NCBI RefSeq assembly: GCF_900018785.1
Contig: NZ_FCOY01000005.1
Coordinates: 1-64,000 of the forward strand
Direction: 5' to 3'
Length of the DNA stretch: 64,000 nucleotides
Source: Xanthomonas massiliensis
Lineage (GTDB): Bacteria > Pseudomonadota > Gammaproteobacteria > Xanthomonadales > Xanthomonadaceae
Shown: piece after piece, positions 6,098 through 15,426 of the stretch
Layout: the number at the start of each line of letters is the position of its first letter
How positions within the stretch are numbered: position 1 is the stretch's first letter
Translations under genes and position numbers: made by a program
The notes under the pieces: model-generated
The model's database searches: none
Told to the model about the DNA's origin: nothing
What the model saw: the letters and a program-made list of their open reading frames with translations, nothing else

Positions 6098-6408
6098 AGG
6101 AAAGCCGGCGCAAGGCGCCGGCGCCGCGGCCATCGGCTTCGATATTTGAAATCCGGCGACGTGCCATGGCCGCGGCCGATGGATGTCATCCGGTGCTGTC
6201 GGGGGGGGGGCGGGACCTGCACCGGCCATGGCCGTGGTCGATGCGACCGCATGGCTGTCGGGATGTCGCGACCGGCGGCAGGCGGCAGGCGACGGCCTTC
6301 TCCGACAGGCGAGGGAGGCGAAAGATTCGCAACCTTAGATCCGCAATCCTCCTTCAGGTCGCATGCTCCCCGCCTATCCCGCCTATCCCGCCTATCCCGC
6401 CTATCCCC
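6098..6408. repeat. Intergenic region with G10 tract and 9-bp tandem repeat
   Basis: No gene is seen. A run of ten G lies at about 6199-6208. Four copies of CGCCTATCC follow each other at 6371-6406, just beyond the stop codon of the LysR gene (minus strand). A GC-rich inverted repeat follows the VOC gene (CCGGCGCAAGGCGCCGG near 6107). Slippage-prone tracts such as these vary between strains, but neither touches a coding frame here. Confidence 0.75.
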
Positions 6409-7296
6409 TCACGCCAGCGCGCGCGCCAGGTCCAGCAGGTGCTGCAGCACGATGCGCGGCTGCGGGTCCGGCAGCGTGGCCAGGGTCAGGCGCGCCACCG
6501 GCGCCGGTCCCTGGATGTCCAGGTAGCGCACGCCCGGCAGCTGCACCTGGGTCATCGCCTGCGGCACCACCGACACGCCCAGCTCGGCCGCCACCAGGTT
6601 GACGATGGAGGACATCTGCGGCGCCTCCTGGCTGATGTGCAGGGTGAAGCCGGCGCGCCGGCAGGCGTCCATGATCTCGTCGTACAGGCTGGAGCCAAAG
6701 CTGCGCGGGAACAGGATGAACGGTTCCTCGGCCAGGGCCTTCAGCGGCAGGCGCGCGTGCCGGGCCAGCGGATGGGCGGCCGGCACGGCGATCTTCATCG
6801 GCTCGTCGGGGAACTGCACGCGGTCCAGCTCGGTGGGGGTGGAGCGGCTGGGGCGTATGAACGCGGCGTCGATCTGGCCATCCAGCAGTTGCTTGAGCAG
6901 GCCGGCGGTGTTGGTTTCCTGCAGCACCAGGATCACCCCCGGCCAGGCGCGGCGGAAATTGCGGATCAGCGTGGGCACCACCGGGTTGAACGCGGCCGAG
7001 GCGGTGAAGCCGACCCGCAGGCGCCCGCGTTCGCCGCGGGCCACGCGCTGCACGGCGTCGGCCGCGGACTCCACGTCGGCCAGCACGCGGCGCGCGTCGG
7101 AGAGCAGTGCGCTCCCGGCCTCGGTCAGCTCCGCGCCCTGGTGGGTGCGGCGGAACAGCGGCGTGCCCAGTTCCTGCTCCAGGGCGCGGATCTGCTGGCT
7201 CAGCGGCGGCTGGGCGATGCCCACGCGCGCGGCGGCGCGGGTGAAGTTGCCTTCCTCGGCCACGGCCAGGAAGTAGCGCAGGTGGCGCAGCTCCAT
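6409..7296 (-). CDS. LysR-family transcriptional regulator
   Basis: 295 residues. The N-terminal winged helix-turn-helix reads MELRHLRYFLAVAEEGNFTRAAARVGIAQPPLSQQIRALE, close to the BenM/CatM subgroup of aromatic-type regulators. The rest is a periplasmic-binding-like effector domain. It is transcribed divergently from the MFS gene at 7394, a standard LysR arrangement in which the regulator controls its neighbour in response to a small ligand. The 97-bp space between holds a T-N11-A motif. The ligand is not predictable. Confidence 0.92.
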   Translation of the reverse strand: MELRHLRYFLAVAEEGNFTRAAARVGIAQPPLSQQIRALEQELGTPLFRRTHQGAELTEAGSALLSDARRVLADVESAADAVQRVARGERGRLRVGFTASAAFNPVVPTLIRNFRRAWPGVILVLQETNTAGLLKQLLDGQIDAAFIRPSRSTPTELDRVQFPDEPMKIAVPAAHPLARHARLPLKALAEEPFILFPRSFGSSLYDEIMDACRRAGFTLHISQEAPQMSSIVNLVAAELGVSVVPQAMTQVQLPGVRYLDIQGPAPVARLTLATLPDPQPRIVLQHLLDLARALA

Positions 7297-7393
7297 GGAG
7301 ATACCTATTGAATATGGAGACGGCGGTCATCATATATTGGACACAAGGCTGGCGTGAGCGAATACTGCCGCCTTCCGAACCCCGACAAGCGCC
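7297..7393. promoter_or_regulatory. Divergent promoter region with a LysR-type box
   Basis: TACCTATTGAATA at about 7302-7314 fits the T-N11-A LysR operator form. A TATA-like CATATATTG follows at 7331-7339, a plausible -10 region for the MFS gene. This is the most AT-rich stretch nearby. Placement by motif and context only. Confidence 0.55.
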
Positions 7394-8665
7394 GTGAACA
7401 CCACCGTCCGTCCATCCGCGCTGGCCGCTGCGCAGGAGGACGCGCCCGATATCGGACGCATCCGCATCGCGCTGTTCCTGGCCGGCTTCGCCACCTTCTC
7501 GCTGCTGTACTGCGTGCAGCCGCTGCTGCCCGAGTTCGCCCGCGAGTACGGGGTGAGCGCGGCGGCCAGCTCGCTGCCGCTGTCGCTGGCCACCGGCTGC
7601 CTGGCGCTGGCGATCTTCTGCGCCGGCGCGGTGTCGGAGAACCTGGGCCGGCGCGGACTGATGTTCGTGTCGATGAGCCTGGCGGCGCTGCTCAACCTGG
7701 TCGCCGCGCTGCTGCCGCACTGGGGGTCGCTGGTGGTCGCGCGCGCGTTGTCCGGCATCGCCCTGGGCGGCGTGCCGGCGGTGGCGATGGTCTACCTGGC
7801 CGAGGAAGTGCCGGCCGCGCGCCTGGGGGCGGCGGTGGGCCTGTACGTGGGCGGCAACGCCTTCGGCGGCATGATGGGGCGGATCATGATGGGCGTGCTG
7901 ACCGAGCATTTCGGCTGGCGCACCGCCATGGCCGCGCTGAGCCTGTTCGACCTGGTGCTGGCGGTCGGCTTCGTGCTGTTGCTGCCGCCCTCGCGCCATT
8001 TCGTGCGCCACCGCGGTGTGGACCTGCACTTCCACCTGCGCGCCTGGTACGGGCACCTGCGCCATCCGTTCCTGCCGCTGCTGTTCGCCATCTCCTTCGT
8101 GGTGATGGGCGTGTTCGTCAGCGTGTACAACTACGCCGGCTTCCGCCTGGGTGGGCCCGAGTTCGGCCTGAGCCAGAGCCAGATCAGCCTGATCTTCGCG
8201 GCCTACGTGTTCGGCATCGTCGGCTCCTCGATGGCGGGCTTCTCCTCCGACCGCTTCGGCCGCGGGCCGGTGGTCAGCGCCGGCGTGGCTGCCTGCATCG
8301 TCGGCCTGCTGTGCACGCTCGCCCACAGCCTGCCGCTGCTGATCGGCGGGGTGGTGCTGCTGACGATCGGCTTCTTCGTCGCCCACTCCGCGGCCAGCGC
8401 CTGGGTCGGCCGCATGGGCGGGGCGAACAAGGGCCACGCCGCCTCGCTGTACCTGCTGGCCTACTACGTGGGCTCCAGCGTGGTCGGCTCCAGCAGCGGC
8501 TGGTTCTGGCAGCACGGCGGCTGGAAGGCCCTGGTCGGCTTCGCCCTGGTCCTGCTGGTGGCGGCGATGCTGGCCGCGCGCCGGCTGCAGCGCCACGCCC
8601 CGGACGACACCCGCGCCGGCCCGCCCGGCGCCGGCCGCCCGATCCTGCCCACCGCCGAGCACTGA
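7394..8665 (+). CDS. MFS transporter, YnfM/NepI-like
   Basis: 423 residues with about twelve membrane segments. The MFS signature between helices 2 and 3 is GAVSENLGRRGLM, repeated in the second half as GFSSDRFGRGPVV. The protein starts at GTG 7394 after a polar N-terminus (to about residue 24). The family exports small organic molecules such as sugars, amino acids or drugs by proton antiport. It is controlled, by inference, by the divergent LysR protein and shares an operon with the VOC protein that begins 3 bp after its stop. The C-terminal tail is proline-rich. Confidence 0.9.
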   Translation: MNTTVRPSALAAAQEDAPDIGRIRIALFLAGFATFSLLYCVQPLLPEFAREYGVSAAASSLPLSLATGCLALAIFCAGAVSENLGRRGLMFVSMSLAALLNLVAALLPHWGSLVVARALSGIALGGVPAVAMVYLAEEVPAARLGAAVGLYVGGNAFGGMMGRIMMGVLTEHFGWRTAMAALSLFDLVLAVGFVLLLPPSRHFVRHRGVDLHFHLRAWYGHLRHPFLPLLFAISFVVMGVFVSVYNYAGFRLGGPEFGLSQSQISLIFAAYVFGIVGSSMAGFSSDRFGRGPVVSAGVAACIVGLLCTLAHSLPLLIGGVVLLTIGFFVAHSAASAWVGRMGGANKGHAASLYLLAYYVGSSVVGSSSGWFWQHGGWKALVGFALVLLVAAMLAARRLQRHAPDDTRAGPPGAGRPILPTAEH

Positions 8666-8667
8666 AC

Positions 8668-9054
8668 ATGATCCGCATCGACCACCTCGACCACCTGGTG
8701 CTGACGGTGGCCGACATCCCGGCCAGCTGCCGCTTCTACCACGACGTGCTCGGCATGGAGGTGGTGCGCTTCGGCGAAGGCCGCACCGCGCTGGCCTTCG
8801 GCGCGCAGAAGATCAACCTGCACCAGGCCGGCCACGAGTTCGAACCCAAGGCCCGCCGTCCGACCCCGGGTTCGGCCGACCTGTGCCTGGTCGCCGCCAC
8901 GCCGCTGGAGCAGGTGCAGGCGCAGCTGGAAGCGGCCGGGGTGGCGATCGAATGCGGCCCGGTCGCGCGCACCGGCGCCACCGGCCCGATCCTGTCGCTC
9001 TACGTGCGCGACCCGGACGACAACCTGGTCGAACTCTGCAACTACGCGGATTGA
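8668..9054 (+). CDS. VOC-family protein (STM3117/glyoxalase-like)
   Basis: 128 residues, a single VOC module. The pattern is IDHLDHLVLTVADIPASCRFYHDVLGM at the start, INLHQAGHEFEPKA in the middle and LYVRDPDDNLVEL near the end; the His and Glu positions are those that bind metal in glyoxalase-like enzymes. It resembles the small VOC proteins often annotated as virulence proteins (STM3117 type). It begins 3 bp after the MFS stop codon, so the two are surely co-transcribed; a role in detoxifying the same substrate that the carrier exports is plausible. Confidence 0.87.
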   Translation: MIRIDHLDHLVLTVADIPASCRFYHDVLGMEVVRFGEGRTALAFGAQKINLHQAGHEFEPKARRPTPGSADLCLVAATPLEQVQAQLEAAGVAIECGPVARTGATGPILSLYVRDPDDNLVELCNYAD

Positions 9055-9169
9055 ACGTCCGCCGGCGGTAGCTGGCCGTTGTCCGCCAGGGCGGCACGGC
9101 AGCCGGGCGTGGTGGCCGGCGCGACGGACCGGGCCGTATGCTGGTGTCCCGTCCGCGCGAGGGTTGGCG

Positions 9170-9877
9170 ATGCTGTCCACCGGTGAGATCGTCCTGCGCC
9201 TGCTGCTGGCCGCGCTGCTCGGCGCGGTGATCGGCATCGACCGCGGCCGCCTGGAGTGGGCCGCCGGCCTGCGTACCCACATGCTCGTATGCGTCGGCGC
9301 GGCGCTGGGCAGCCTGGTGTCGGCCTATGGCTTCCTGCCGCTGGCCGGGCAGCCGGGCATCTCGCTGGACCCCTCGCGCGTGGCCTCGCTGGTGGTCAGC
9401 GGCATCGGCTTCGTCTGCGCCGGCACCATCATGTTCCTGCAGCGCGAACAGGTGATCCGCGGCCTGACCACCGCCGCCAGCCTGTGGGCGGTGGCGATGA
9501 TCGGCCTCGCCGCCGGTGCCGGCCTGTATGCCGCGGCGATGCTGGCGACGGCCTTGTCGTGGATGATCCTGGCCCTGCTCAAGCCGCTGGAAATGCGCTG
9601 GCTGCAGCGCACGCCGGGCAACGGCCTGCGGGTGACGCTGGCGCGCGGTTCGTCGCTGGCCAAGGTGGAGGCGGCCTTGTCCGACCTGCACGTGCCGGTG
9701 ACGCAGATCGTGCTCGAGCGCCGCGACGACCGCGAGGATACGGTCGAGGTGATGTGCCCGCCGTTGCTGGGCCGCAAGCGCCTGCTCGAGGTGGCCGACC
9801 GCCTCGGCGATGTCGAGGGCATCACCTCGGTCGGGCTGCTGGGGGCGGAGGAGCCAGGGCGCCCGCCGCGCGGTTGA
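9170..9877 (+). CDS. MgtC/SapB-family membrane protein
   Basis: 235 residues. The MgtC core is visible: LLLAALLGAVIGIDRGRLEWAAGLRTHMLVCVGAALGSL, then GIGFVCAGTI and GLTTAASLWAVAMIGLAAGAG, four to five membrane segments. A soluble C-terminal domain follows from about residue 145, resembling an ACT-like fold. The start is taken at ATG 9170, since GAGGG lies 7 bases upstream; TTG 9164 is possible. MgtC proteins affect magnesium homeostasis, ATP synthase and survival in macrophages in pathogens; in environmental species the role is less clear. It stands alone. Confidence 0.9.
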   Translation: MLSTGEIVLRLLLAALLGAVIGIDRGRLEWAAGLRTHMLVCVGAALGSLVSAYGFLPLAGQPGISLDPSRVASLVVSGIGFVCAGTIMFLQREQVIRGLTTAASLWAVAMIGLAAGAGLYAAAMLATALSWMILALLKPLEMRWLQRTPGNGLRVTLARGSSLAKVEAALSDLHVPVTQIVLERRDDREDTVEVMCPPLLGRKRLLEVADRLGDVEGITSVGLLGAEEPGRPPRG

Positions 9878-10686
9878 GGCGGCGGCGCGGGTGCCGTCTT
9901 CCCGGCGTTGCCCACTGTGGCCCGGGGAAGTTCTGTCGCCGGGACGGCAGTGCCTCGAGCGTCCGGCTCCCGGCATGCCGGGACCCTGCCGTGACTCGGA
10001 TCGCGGCTTGCGCGCCGGACCTCGGTTCTCATCGTCCCCGTGCAGGCGGGGACCGCGGGACGTTCACGCAGACCGAGGCAACGTCCACGGGTGCCCGCCT
10101 GCGCGGGAGCGACGACCAGGGGTTTCTCCAGACACCTGTGCACGGAGGCGGAAACGCCCTTCTGCGGCTGAACGACTGATCGTCCAGGGACCTCTGCGGT
10201 GAAATCGGCCAGCTACGAGCTTTTTCGTCAGCCAGCTACGAGATCTCTCGGTAGCCTCATCCAGCGAAGCACAGGCACTGGGCCCCCGCCTGTGCGGGAA
10301 CGGCGAGTACACAGATGCCGGCGTCACGATCCGAGTCTCGTCGTTGCCAAGCGACGTCGCAACAACGTTGCCGCATACCCTCGCGGACAAGGCAGGAAAA
10401 CTTCTCCAGTGGGTAGTGCGCCTTCGCGGGGCCGACGGGACAAGGTCTGGCGCGCGCGACTCGATCCGGATTCCAAGAATGCCTGGGCAGGCCAGGAGCC
10501 TTGCGGTCCAGGCATTCGATGTGTCCCAGCGCCGAAACTTTTCCAGACAGTGAGTCAGCCGTGTCGGAAGGCGGCCATCCTGGCCGGGCGCGGCGTGCGC
10601 GGCACCGTGCCGAAGCGGGTCGGGAACGGCACCCTTCGACGCGGGCGGGGATGCCGGCGAACTCCCGGCATCCCCGCCGCCCTCGC
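9878..10686. repeat. Repeat-rich intergenic region with REPIN-like palindromes
   Basis: No gene is seen in about 800 bp. CCCGGCATGCCGGG (9969-9982) is a perfect palindrome. GTCCCCGTGCAGGCGGGGAC at 10034-10053 and an inverted partner near 10093-10112 (CCCGCCTGCGCGGGAGCGACGA) form a REP doublet. A third REP-like core lies near 10285. At about 10396-10450 a sequence starting GCAGGAAAACTTC resembles part of the 201-bp repeat unit found at 47273-47940. Confidence 0.75.
10645..10677 (-). terminator. Strong hairpin after metE
   Basis: The arms are GCGGGGATGCCGG (10645-10657) and CCGGCATCCCCGC (10665-10677), a perfect 13-bp stem with a 7-base loop, 10 bases after the metE stop. There is no T-run on either strand, so it may work as a transcript-stabilising or Rho-linked end rather than a classical terminator. 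Confidence 0.55.
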
Positions 10687-12978
10687 TCAGGCCGCCTGTG
10701 CCTGCTGCGCGCGCAGGATCCGTGCCGCCTCCACCATCGCCGTCAGCGCGGCGCGGGTCTCGTCCCAGCCGCGGGTCTTCAGGCCGCAGTCGGGGTTGAC
10801 CCACAGCTGCTCGGGCGCGAGCACGTCGCGCGCCTTCTCCAGCAATTCCACCATCTCGGCCACGCCGGGCACGCGCGGGGAATGGATGTCGTACACGCCC
10901 GGGCCGATCTCGTTGGGGTAGCGGAACCTGACGAACGCGTCGAGCAGTTCCATGCGCGAGCGCGAGGTCTCGATCGAGATCACGTCCGCATCCATCGCCG
11001 CCACCGCCTCGATGATGTCGTTGAACTCGGAGTAGCACATGTGGGTGTGGATCTGGGTGGCATCGCGCACCCCGCACGAGGCGATGCGGAAGCTCTCCAC
11101 CGCCCAGTCCAGGTAGGCCTGCCAGTCGCCGCGGCGCAGCGGCAGGCCCTCGCGGATGGCCGGCTCGTCGATCTGGATGGCGCCGATGCCGGCCGCCTCC
11201 AGGTCGCGGACCTCGTCGCGCAGCGCCAGCGCGATCTGCCGGCAGGTCTGCGCGCGCTCCTGGTCGTCGCGCACGAACGACCACTGCAGCACCGTCACCG
11301 GGCCGGTCAGCATGCCTTTCATCGGCCTGTCGGTCAGCGACTGCGCGTACTGCGACCAGCGCACCGTCATCGGCGCCGGCCGCGCGACGTCGCCGTAGAT
11401 GATCGGCGGCTTCACGCAGCGGCTGCCGTAGCTCTGCACCCAGCCCAGCTTGGTGAAGGCGAAGCCGTCGAGCTGCTCGCCGAAGTACTCGACCATGTCG
11501 TTGCGCTCGAACTCGCCGTGCACCAGCACGTCCAGCCCGACCTGCTCCTGGAAGCGCACGCAGCGCTCGGTCTCGGCCTCGAGGAAGGCGGCGTAGTCGG
11601 CGTCGGAGAGCTTGCCGGACTTGTTCCGCGCCCGCGCCTCGCGCACGGCGTGGGTCTGCGGGAACGAACCGATCGTGGTGGTCGGGTAAAGCGGCAGGTC
11701 CAGCGCGGCGTGCTGGGCGACGCGGCGCTGCGGATACGGCGAGGCGCGCCGGGCCGCATCCGGCCCGAGCGCGGCCAGGCGGCGGCCGACCTCGGCCCGG
11801 TGCACCCGCGGCGAGCGCCGGCGCGACTGGATCGCCGCCCGCGCCTGTTCCAGCGCCGGCTCGGCTTCGGGCTTGCCGTCCAGCGCGTCGGCCAGGGTGC
11901 GCAGCTCGCCGAGCTTCTGCCGGGCGAAGGCCAGCCAGCCATGCAGTTCGGGATCCAGCGACTTCTCCTGCGCCAGATCCACCGGCACGTGCAGCAGCGA
12001 GCACGACGGCGCCAGCCACAGGTTGTCCGCGCCGACGTGGCCCTGCGCGTAGCGCGCCAGGGTCAGCGCGTTGTCCAGCGGCGCACGCCAGATGTTGCGG
12101 CCGTTGACCAGGCCGGCGGACAGCACGCGCCCGGGCGGCAGCGCCTTGAGCACGGCGTCGAGCTGTTCCAGCCCGCGCACCAGGTCCACGTGCAGGCCCT
12201 CCACCGGCAGCGCCGTGGCCAGTTCCAGGTTGTCGCCGAGCGCGCCGAAGTAGGTGGCCAGCAGCAGCTTCGGCCGCGCCGCCTGCGCCAGGAACTCGTA
12301 GGCACGGCGGAAGGCCGCGCGCGCGGCCTCGTCCAGGTCCAGCACCAGCGCCGGCTCGTCGATCTGCACCCACTCGGCGCCGGCCGCGTGCAGCTTGCCG
12401 AGCAGTTCGGCGTAGACCGGCAGCAGGCGCTCGAGCAGGGCCAGGCGGTCGCTGCCATCGCTGGTCTTGGACAGCAGCAGGAAGGTGACCGGGCCGATCA
12501 GCACCGGCCGGGTGGCGATGCCCAGCGCCCGCGCTTCGAGAAACTCGGCCAGCGGCTTGTCGCCGCGCAGCGCGAACGGCTGGCCGGCGTGCAGCTCGGG
12601 GACGATGTAGTGGTAGTTGGTGTCGAACCACTTGGTCATCTCCAGCGCGTGCAGGTCCACGCCGTCGGCCTGGTGGCCGCGCGCCATGGCGAAGTAGCCG
12701 GCCAGCGGATCGGCATCGGCCAGCGCGCGGTAGCGCCCGGGGATGGCGTCGAACAGGAACGCGGCATCGAGCACCTGGTCGTACAGGCTGAAGTCGTTGC
12801 TCGGCGGCAGGTCCACGCCGGCTTCGCGCTGCAGTTGCCAGTGGCGCGCGCGCAGTTCGCGGGCGGCGGCCTGCAGCTGTGCGGCGTCGGTCTCGCCGCG
12901 CCAGTGGCTTTCCAGCGCGCGCTTGAGTTCGCGCCGCGCGCCGATGCGCGGGAAGCCCAGGTTGGTCACGATCGTCAT
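10687..12978 (-). CDS. metE: Cobalamin-independent methionine synthase
   Basis: 763 residues, full length for MetE, which moves a methyl group from 5-methyltetrahydropteroyl-triglutamate to homocysteine. The N-terminal half starts [22 protein letters not shown]. The catalytic C-terminal half carries [47 protein letters not shown] (zinc ligands His and Cys), [12 protein letters not shown] and [13 protein letters not shown] (zinc Cys). It is preceded by a cobalamin riboswitch, so it should be switched off when B12 is present. This implies a MetH elsewhere in the genome. Confidence 0.98.
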   Translation of the reverse strand: MTIVTNLGFPRIGARRELKRALESHWRGETDAAQLQAAARELRARHWQLQREAGVDLPPSNDFSLYDQVLDAAFLFDAIPGRYRALADADPLAGYFAMARGHQADGVDLHALEMTKWFDTNYHYIVPELHAGQPFALRGDKPLAEFLEARALGIATRPVLIGPVTFLLLSKTSDGSDRLALLERLLPVYAELLGKLHAAGAEWVQIDEPALVLDLDEAARAAFRRAYEFLAQAARPKLLLATYFGALGDNLELATALPVEGLHVDLVRGLEQLDAVLKALPPGRVLSAGLVNGRNIWRAPLDNALTLARYAQGHVGADNLWLAPSCSLLHVPVDLAQEKSLDPELHGWLAFARQKLGELRTLADALDGKPEAEPALEQARAAIQSRRRSPRVHRAEVGRRLAALGPDAARRASPYPQRRVAQHAALDLPLYPTTTIGSFPQTHAVREARARNKSGKLSDADYAAFLEAETERCVRFQEQVGLDVLVHGEFERNDMVEYFGEQLDGFAFTKLGWVQSYGSRCVKPPIIYGDVARPAPMTVRWSQYAQSLTDRPMKGMLTGPVTVLQWSFVRDDQERAQTCRQIALALRDEVRDLEAAGIGAIQIDEPAIREGLPLRRGDWQAYLDWAVESFRIASCGVRDATQIHTHMCYSEFNDIIEAVAAMDADVISIETSRSRMELLDAFVRFRYPNEIGPGVYDIHSPRVPGVAEMVELLEKARDVLAPEQLWVNPDCGLKTRGWDETRAALTAMVEAARILRAQQAQAA

Positions 12979-13199
12979 GGTGTGTGTGTCCTCATTGCAT
13001 CGGTGGCATTGAGGAACGAAGGAACCGCGCGCCGCGTCCCGCTCGCACGGGAACCCGCCACGCCAGCGACCTTCGCCCCCGCGGGCGAACCGGAAGCCTT
13101 GCGGGCAGGGACGGAGGGCGCACGCGGCGGACCGCGGACGCAGGCTCCGGCCCGCCTCCCGCGAGGCAGCCAGGTCGAAACGAAGGACGCTCGTGTCCT

Positions 13200-13402
13200 C
13201 CGGCCGGGGCCGGTATTCGGGCTGATGGACATGGGCACGCGATGCGTGCGCCGCCTACTGTCCGCCGCTTCCCGGCATCGCCTTGCGGCTGCGCCAGTGC
13301 TGTTGACGGAGGTCGTTTCCATTCACCGCTGCGGGGCAGCTCCGGAATGGGCCGATGCCTTGCGGCATGCGGCCGTCACCGGATTCCCGTTTAAATCCAT
13401 CC
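13200..13402 (-). promoter_or_regulatory. Cobalamin (B12) riboswitch upstream of metE
   Basis: On the minus strand the conserved blocks appear in order: AAACGGGAATCCGGTG, then CCGGAGCTGCCCCGCAGCGG followed by TGAAT, GCACTGG, GATGCCGGGAAGCGG, and AGCCCGAATACCGGCC. These are the diagnostic B12-box elements of the AdoCbl riboswitch. The expression platform lies between it and metE (about 220 bp); GC-rich inverted repeats there could give the terminator. B12 binding is expected to repress metE. Confidence 0.93.
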
Positions 13403-13501
13403 CTTCATCCGAATGAAGCGATGGATACCTTCGGCGGGCGCAGGTTAGGCGCCGCCGCCGGCGCGGTCAAGCGCGATGCGGATGCCGGCGCCGCGGCGCG
13501 T

Positions 13502-14062
13502 TCAGGGCAGGGGACCGAACAGGTCGCCGGTCGTGCCGGGCACGATCGCCGCCGGATAGACGGGCCGGCCGTGCGCGTCGGCGCGCATGGCCGGGCTGGC
13601 CTGCGCGGCGGTGGCGCCTTCGGCACCGAGCCAGGCCACGGCCTCGCCGGCCTGCAGCAGGTGGTCGGCGATGATCCGGCGGTGGCAGTGCCGCCAGTCG
13701 CCTTCGGCGCACATGAACGCGCACGGCGCCTGCCGTGCCAGCGCACGCAGGCTGGCCAGCCCGCGCGCGAATGCCGGGCCCAACGCGTAGTCGGCGTAGT
13801 GGTGCAGTGCCGGCTCGCGCCAGTACGCGTTGGTCGCCGCCGGCACGCCCTGCGGACCGCGGCGGTTGCCCAGCGCCGGCAGGTGGCGGTAGCCGATGCC
13901 GGCCAGCCCCAGCGCCGTGGCGAGGGCGTCGTCGTTGTACTGCGGCACGTGGCGCGAGCGCGGCACCGCGCGCACGTCGGCCAGCCAGCGCACCCCGGCA
14001 CCCTGCAACAGCGCGAGGAAGCGTTCCAGCGGCAACGTCGAGTGGCCGATGCCGTACAGCAC
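13502..14062 (-). CDS. DUF488 family protein
   Basis: About 186 residues. The DUF488 opening LYGIGHSTLPLERFLALLQ is followed by WLADVRAVPRSRHVPQYN, YRHLPALGNRRG, and the Cys/His motif CAEGDWRHCHRRIIADHL. The family's function is unknown; the ordered Cys and His residues suggest a metal or nucleotide site. The start at GTG 14062 is preferred because the family normally begins right before this motif and a GGGA lies 9 bases upstream; ATG 14104 would add 14 residues. Downstream of it lies the B12 riboswitch, also on the minus strand. Confidence 0.85.
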   Translation of the reverse strand: MLYGIGHSTLPLERFLALLQGAGVRWLADVRAVPRSRHVPQYNDDALATALGLAGIGYRHLPALGNRRGPQGVPAATNAYWREPALHHYADYALGPAFARGLASLRALARQAPCAFMCAEGDWRHCHRRIIADHLLQAGEAVAWLGAEGATAAQASPAMRADAHGRPVYPAAIVPGTTGDLFGPLP

Positions 14063-14138
14063 CGCTAGCGTCCCGCCGCGCCGGCGCGGCACGGCGGCCG
14101 GCACGGCGGTGAGGCCGGCCTGCGGGCGCGGCGGCGCA

Positions 14139-14345
14139 TCAGGCCGGTTCGTCCGGGATCAGCGCGCTTTCCAGGCGGGCGATGCAGTCCTTGAGCTGGA
14201 GCTTGCGCTTCTTCAGGCGCTTGATCGCCAGTTCGTCCCCCTGCGGATCGGCCGCGCGGCGGGCGATGTCGGTGTCCAGCAGACGGTGTTCCCGGCGCAG
14301 GTCGGCCAGGCGGGCGGCGAGGTCGGGAGCATCGGACAGGTCCAC
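14139..14345 (-). CDS. DUF465 (YdcH-type) small protein
   Basis: 68 residues with the pattern [16 protein letters not shown] and [22 protein letters not shown], the hallmark of the DUF465/YdcH family: a short two-helix coiled coil. Function is unknown; members are abundant small cytosolic proteins. It is divergent from ttcA, sharing a 55-bp promoter region. Confidence 0.85.
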   Translation of the reverse strand: MDLSDAPDLAARLADLRREHRLLDTDIARRAADPQGDELAIKRLKKRKLQLKDCIARLESALIPDEPA

Positions 14346-14400
14346 GGCCCGACTTTACACCGGCCGGGGCGGCGGTGGCGCGAGGGTAGAATGGACGGGC

Positions 14401-15309
14401 ATGAGCGCCGTCATCCCCTTGCCCGATCCCGTCCCGCCCGCGCCGGCCCGCGACGGCCGTGCCGCCGGCCGCGAGCACGCCAAGCTGGCCAAGCGCCTGC
14501 GCCGCCAGGTCGGCCAGGCCATCGCCGACTACGGCATGATCGAGGACGGCGACAAGGTGATGGTGTGCCTGTCCGGCGGCAAGGACAGCTACACGATGCT
14601 CGACCTCCTGCTGCAGCTGCAGGCCGCCGCGCCGGTGCGGTTCTCGATCACCGCGGTCAACCTGGACCAGAAGCAGCCGGGCTTCCCGGAGCACGTGCTG
14701 CCGGACTACCTGCGCGCGCTCGGCGTGGATTTCCGCGTCATCGAGCAGGACACCTATTCGGTGGTCAGCCGGGTGATCCCGGAAGGCAGGACCCTGTGCT
14801 CGTTGTGCTCGCGCCTGCGCCGCGGCGCGCTGTACCGCCATGCCGCCGAGCACGGCTTCACCCGGATCGCCCTGGGTCACCATCGCGACGACATGGTGGC
14901 CACCTTCTTCATGAACCTGTTCCACCACGCCCGGCTGTCGGCGATGCCGCCCAAGCTGCTGTCCGACGACGGCCGCCACGTGGTGATCCGTCCGCTGGCC
15001 TACGTGCGCGAGGCCGACATCGCCGCCTATGCCGCCGCGCGCCGGTTCCCGATCATCCCGTGCAACCTGTGCGGCAGCCAGGCGAACCTGCAGCGCCGCC
15101 AGGTCGGCAACCTGCTGCAGGCGTGGGAGAGGGAATCGCCCGGCCGCATCGAGCAGATCGCCCGCGCGCTGGCCAACGTCCAGCCTTCGCAGCTGGCCGA
15201 TCCGGCGCTGTTCGACTTCCTCGCGCTGGGCCGCCGCGGCGCCGCGCCAGCGCCCGACGCGCATGCCTGGCTGGCCGGTCAGGCGCATGACGCCGCGCCG
15301 GAGCCCTGA
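14401..15309 (+). CDS. ttcA: tRNA 2-thiocytidine(32) synthetase
   Basis: 302 residues. TtcA thiolates cytidine 32 of some tRNAs with ATP and a [4Fe-4S] cluster. The PP-loop SGGKDS is at 58-63, and two CxxC pairs are visible, C133/C136 (LCSLCSR) and C221/C224 (PCNLCGSQ); members use these to bind the cluster. GHHRDD at about 159-164 is also conserved. ATG 14401 is chosen as the first start after the promoter gap. The N-terminal 25 residues are proline-rich and the C-terminal tail is longer than the E. coli protein. Confidence 0.96.
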   Translation: MSAVIPLPDPVPPAPARDGRAAGREHAKLAKRLRRQVGQAIADYGMIEDGDKVMVCLSGGKDSYTMLDLLLQLQAAAPVRFSITAVNLDQKQPGFPEHVLPDYLRALGVDFRVIEQDTYSVVSRVIPEGRTLCSLCSRLRRGALYRHAAEHGFTRIALGHHRDDMVATFFMNLFHHARLSAMPPKLLSDDGRHVVIRPLAYVREADIAAYAAARRFPIIPCNLCGSQANLQRRQVGNLLQAWERESPGRIEQIARALANVQPSQLADPALFDFLALGRRGAAPAPDAHAWLAGQAHDAAPEP

Positions 15310-15426
15310 GCCCGTGGCCAGGCGTCGGCCGCCGCCGCGGCGCGGGCGGCAAGCGCGGGCGCCTGCCCGCACTGCGCCGCGCGGCCATCCCCCCACGTTA
15401 CGCATTTCCCCACTTCCGGATTCCGC

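Noticed and set aside
6199..6208. G10 tract as a phase-variation switch
   Set aside because: It lies in non-coding sequence more than 100 bp after one gene and about 200 bp beyond the 3' end of another, so no frame or promoter spacing is obviously affected.
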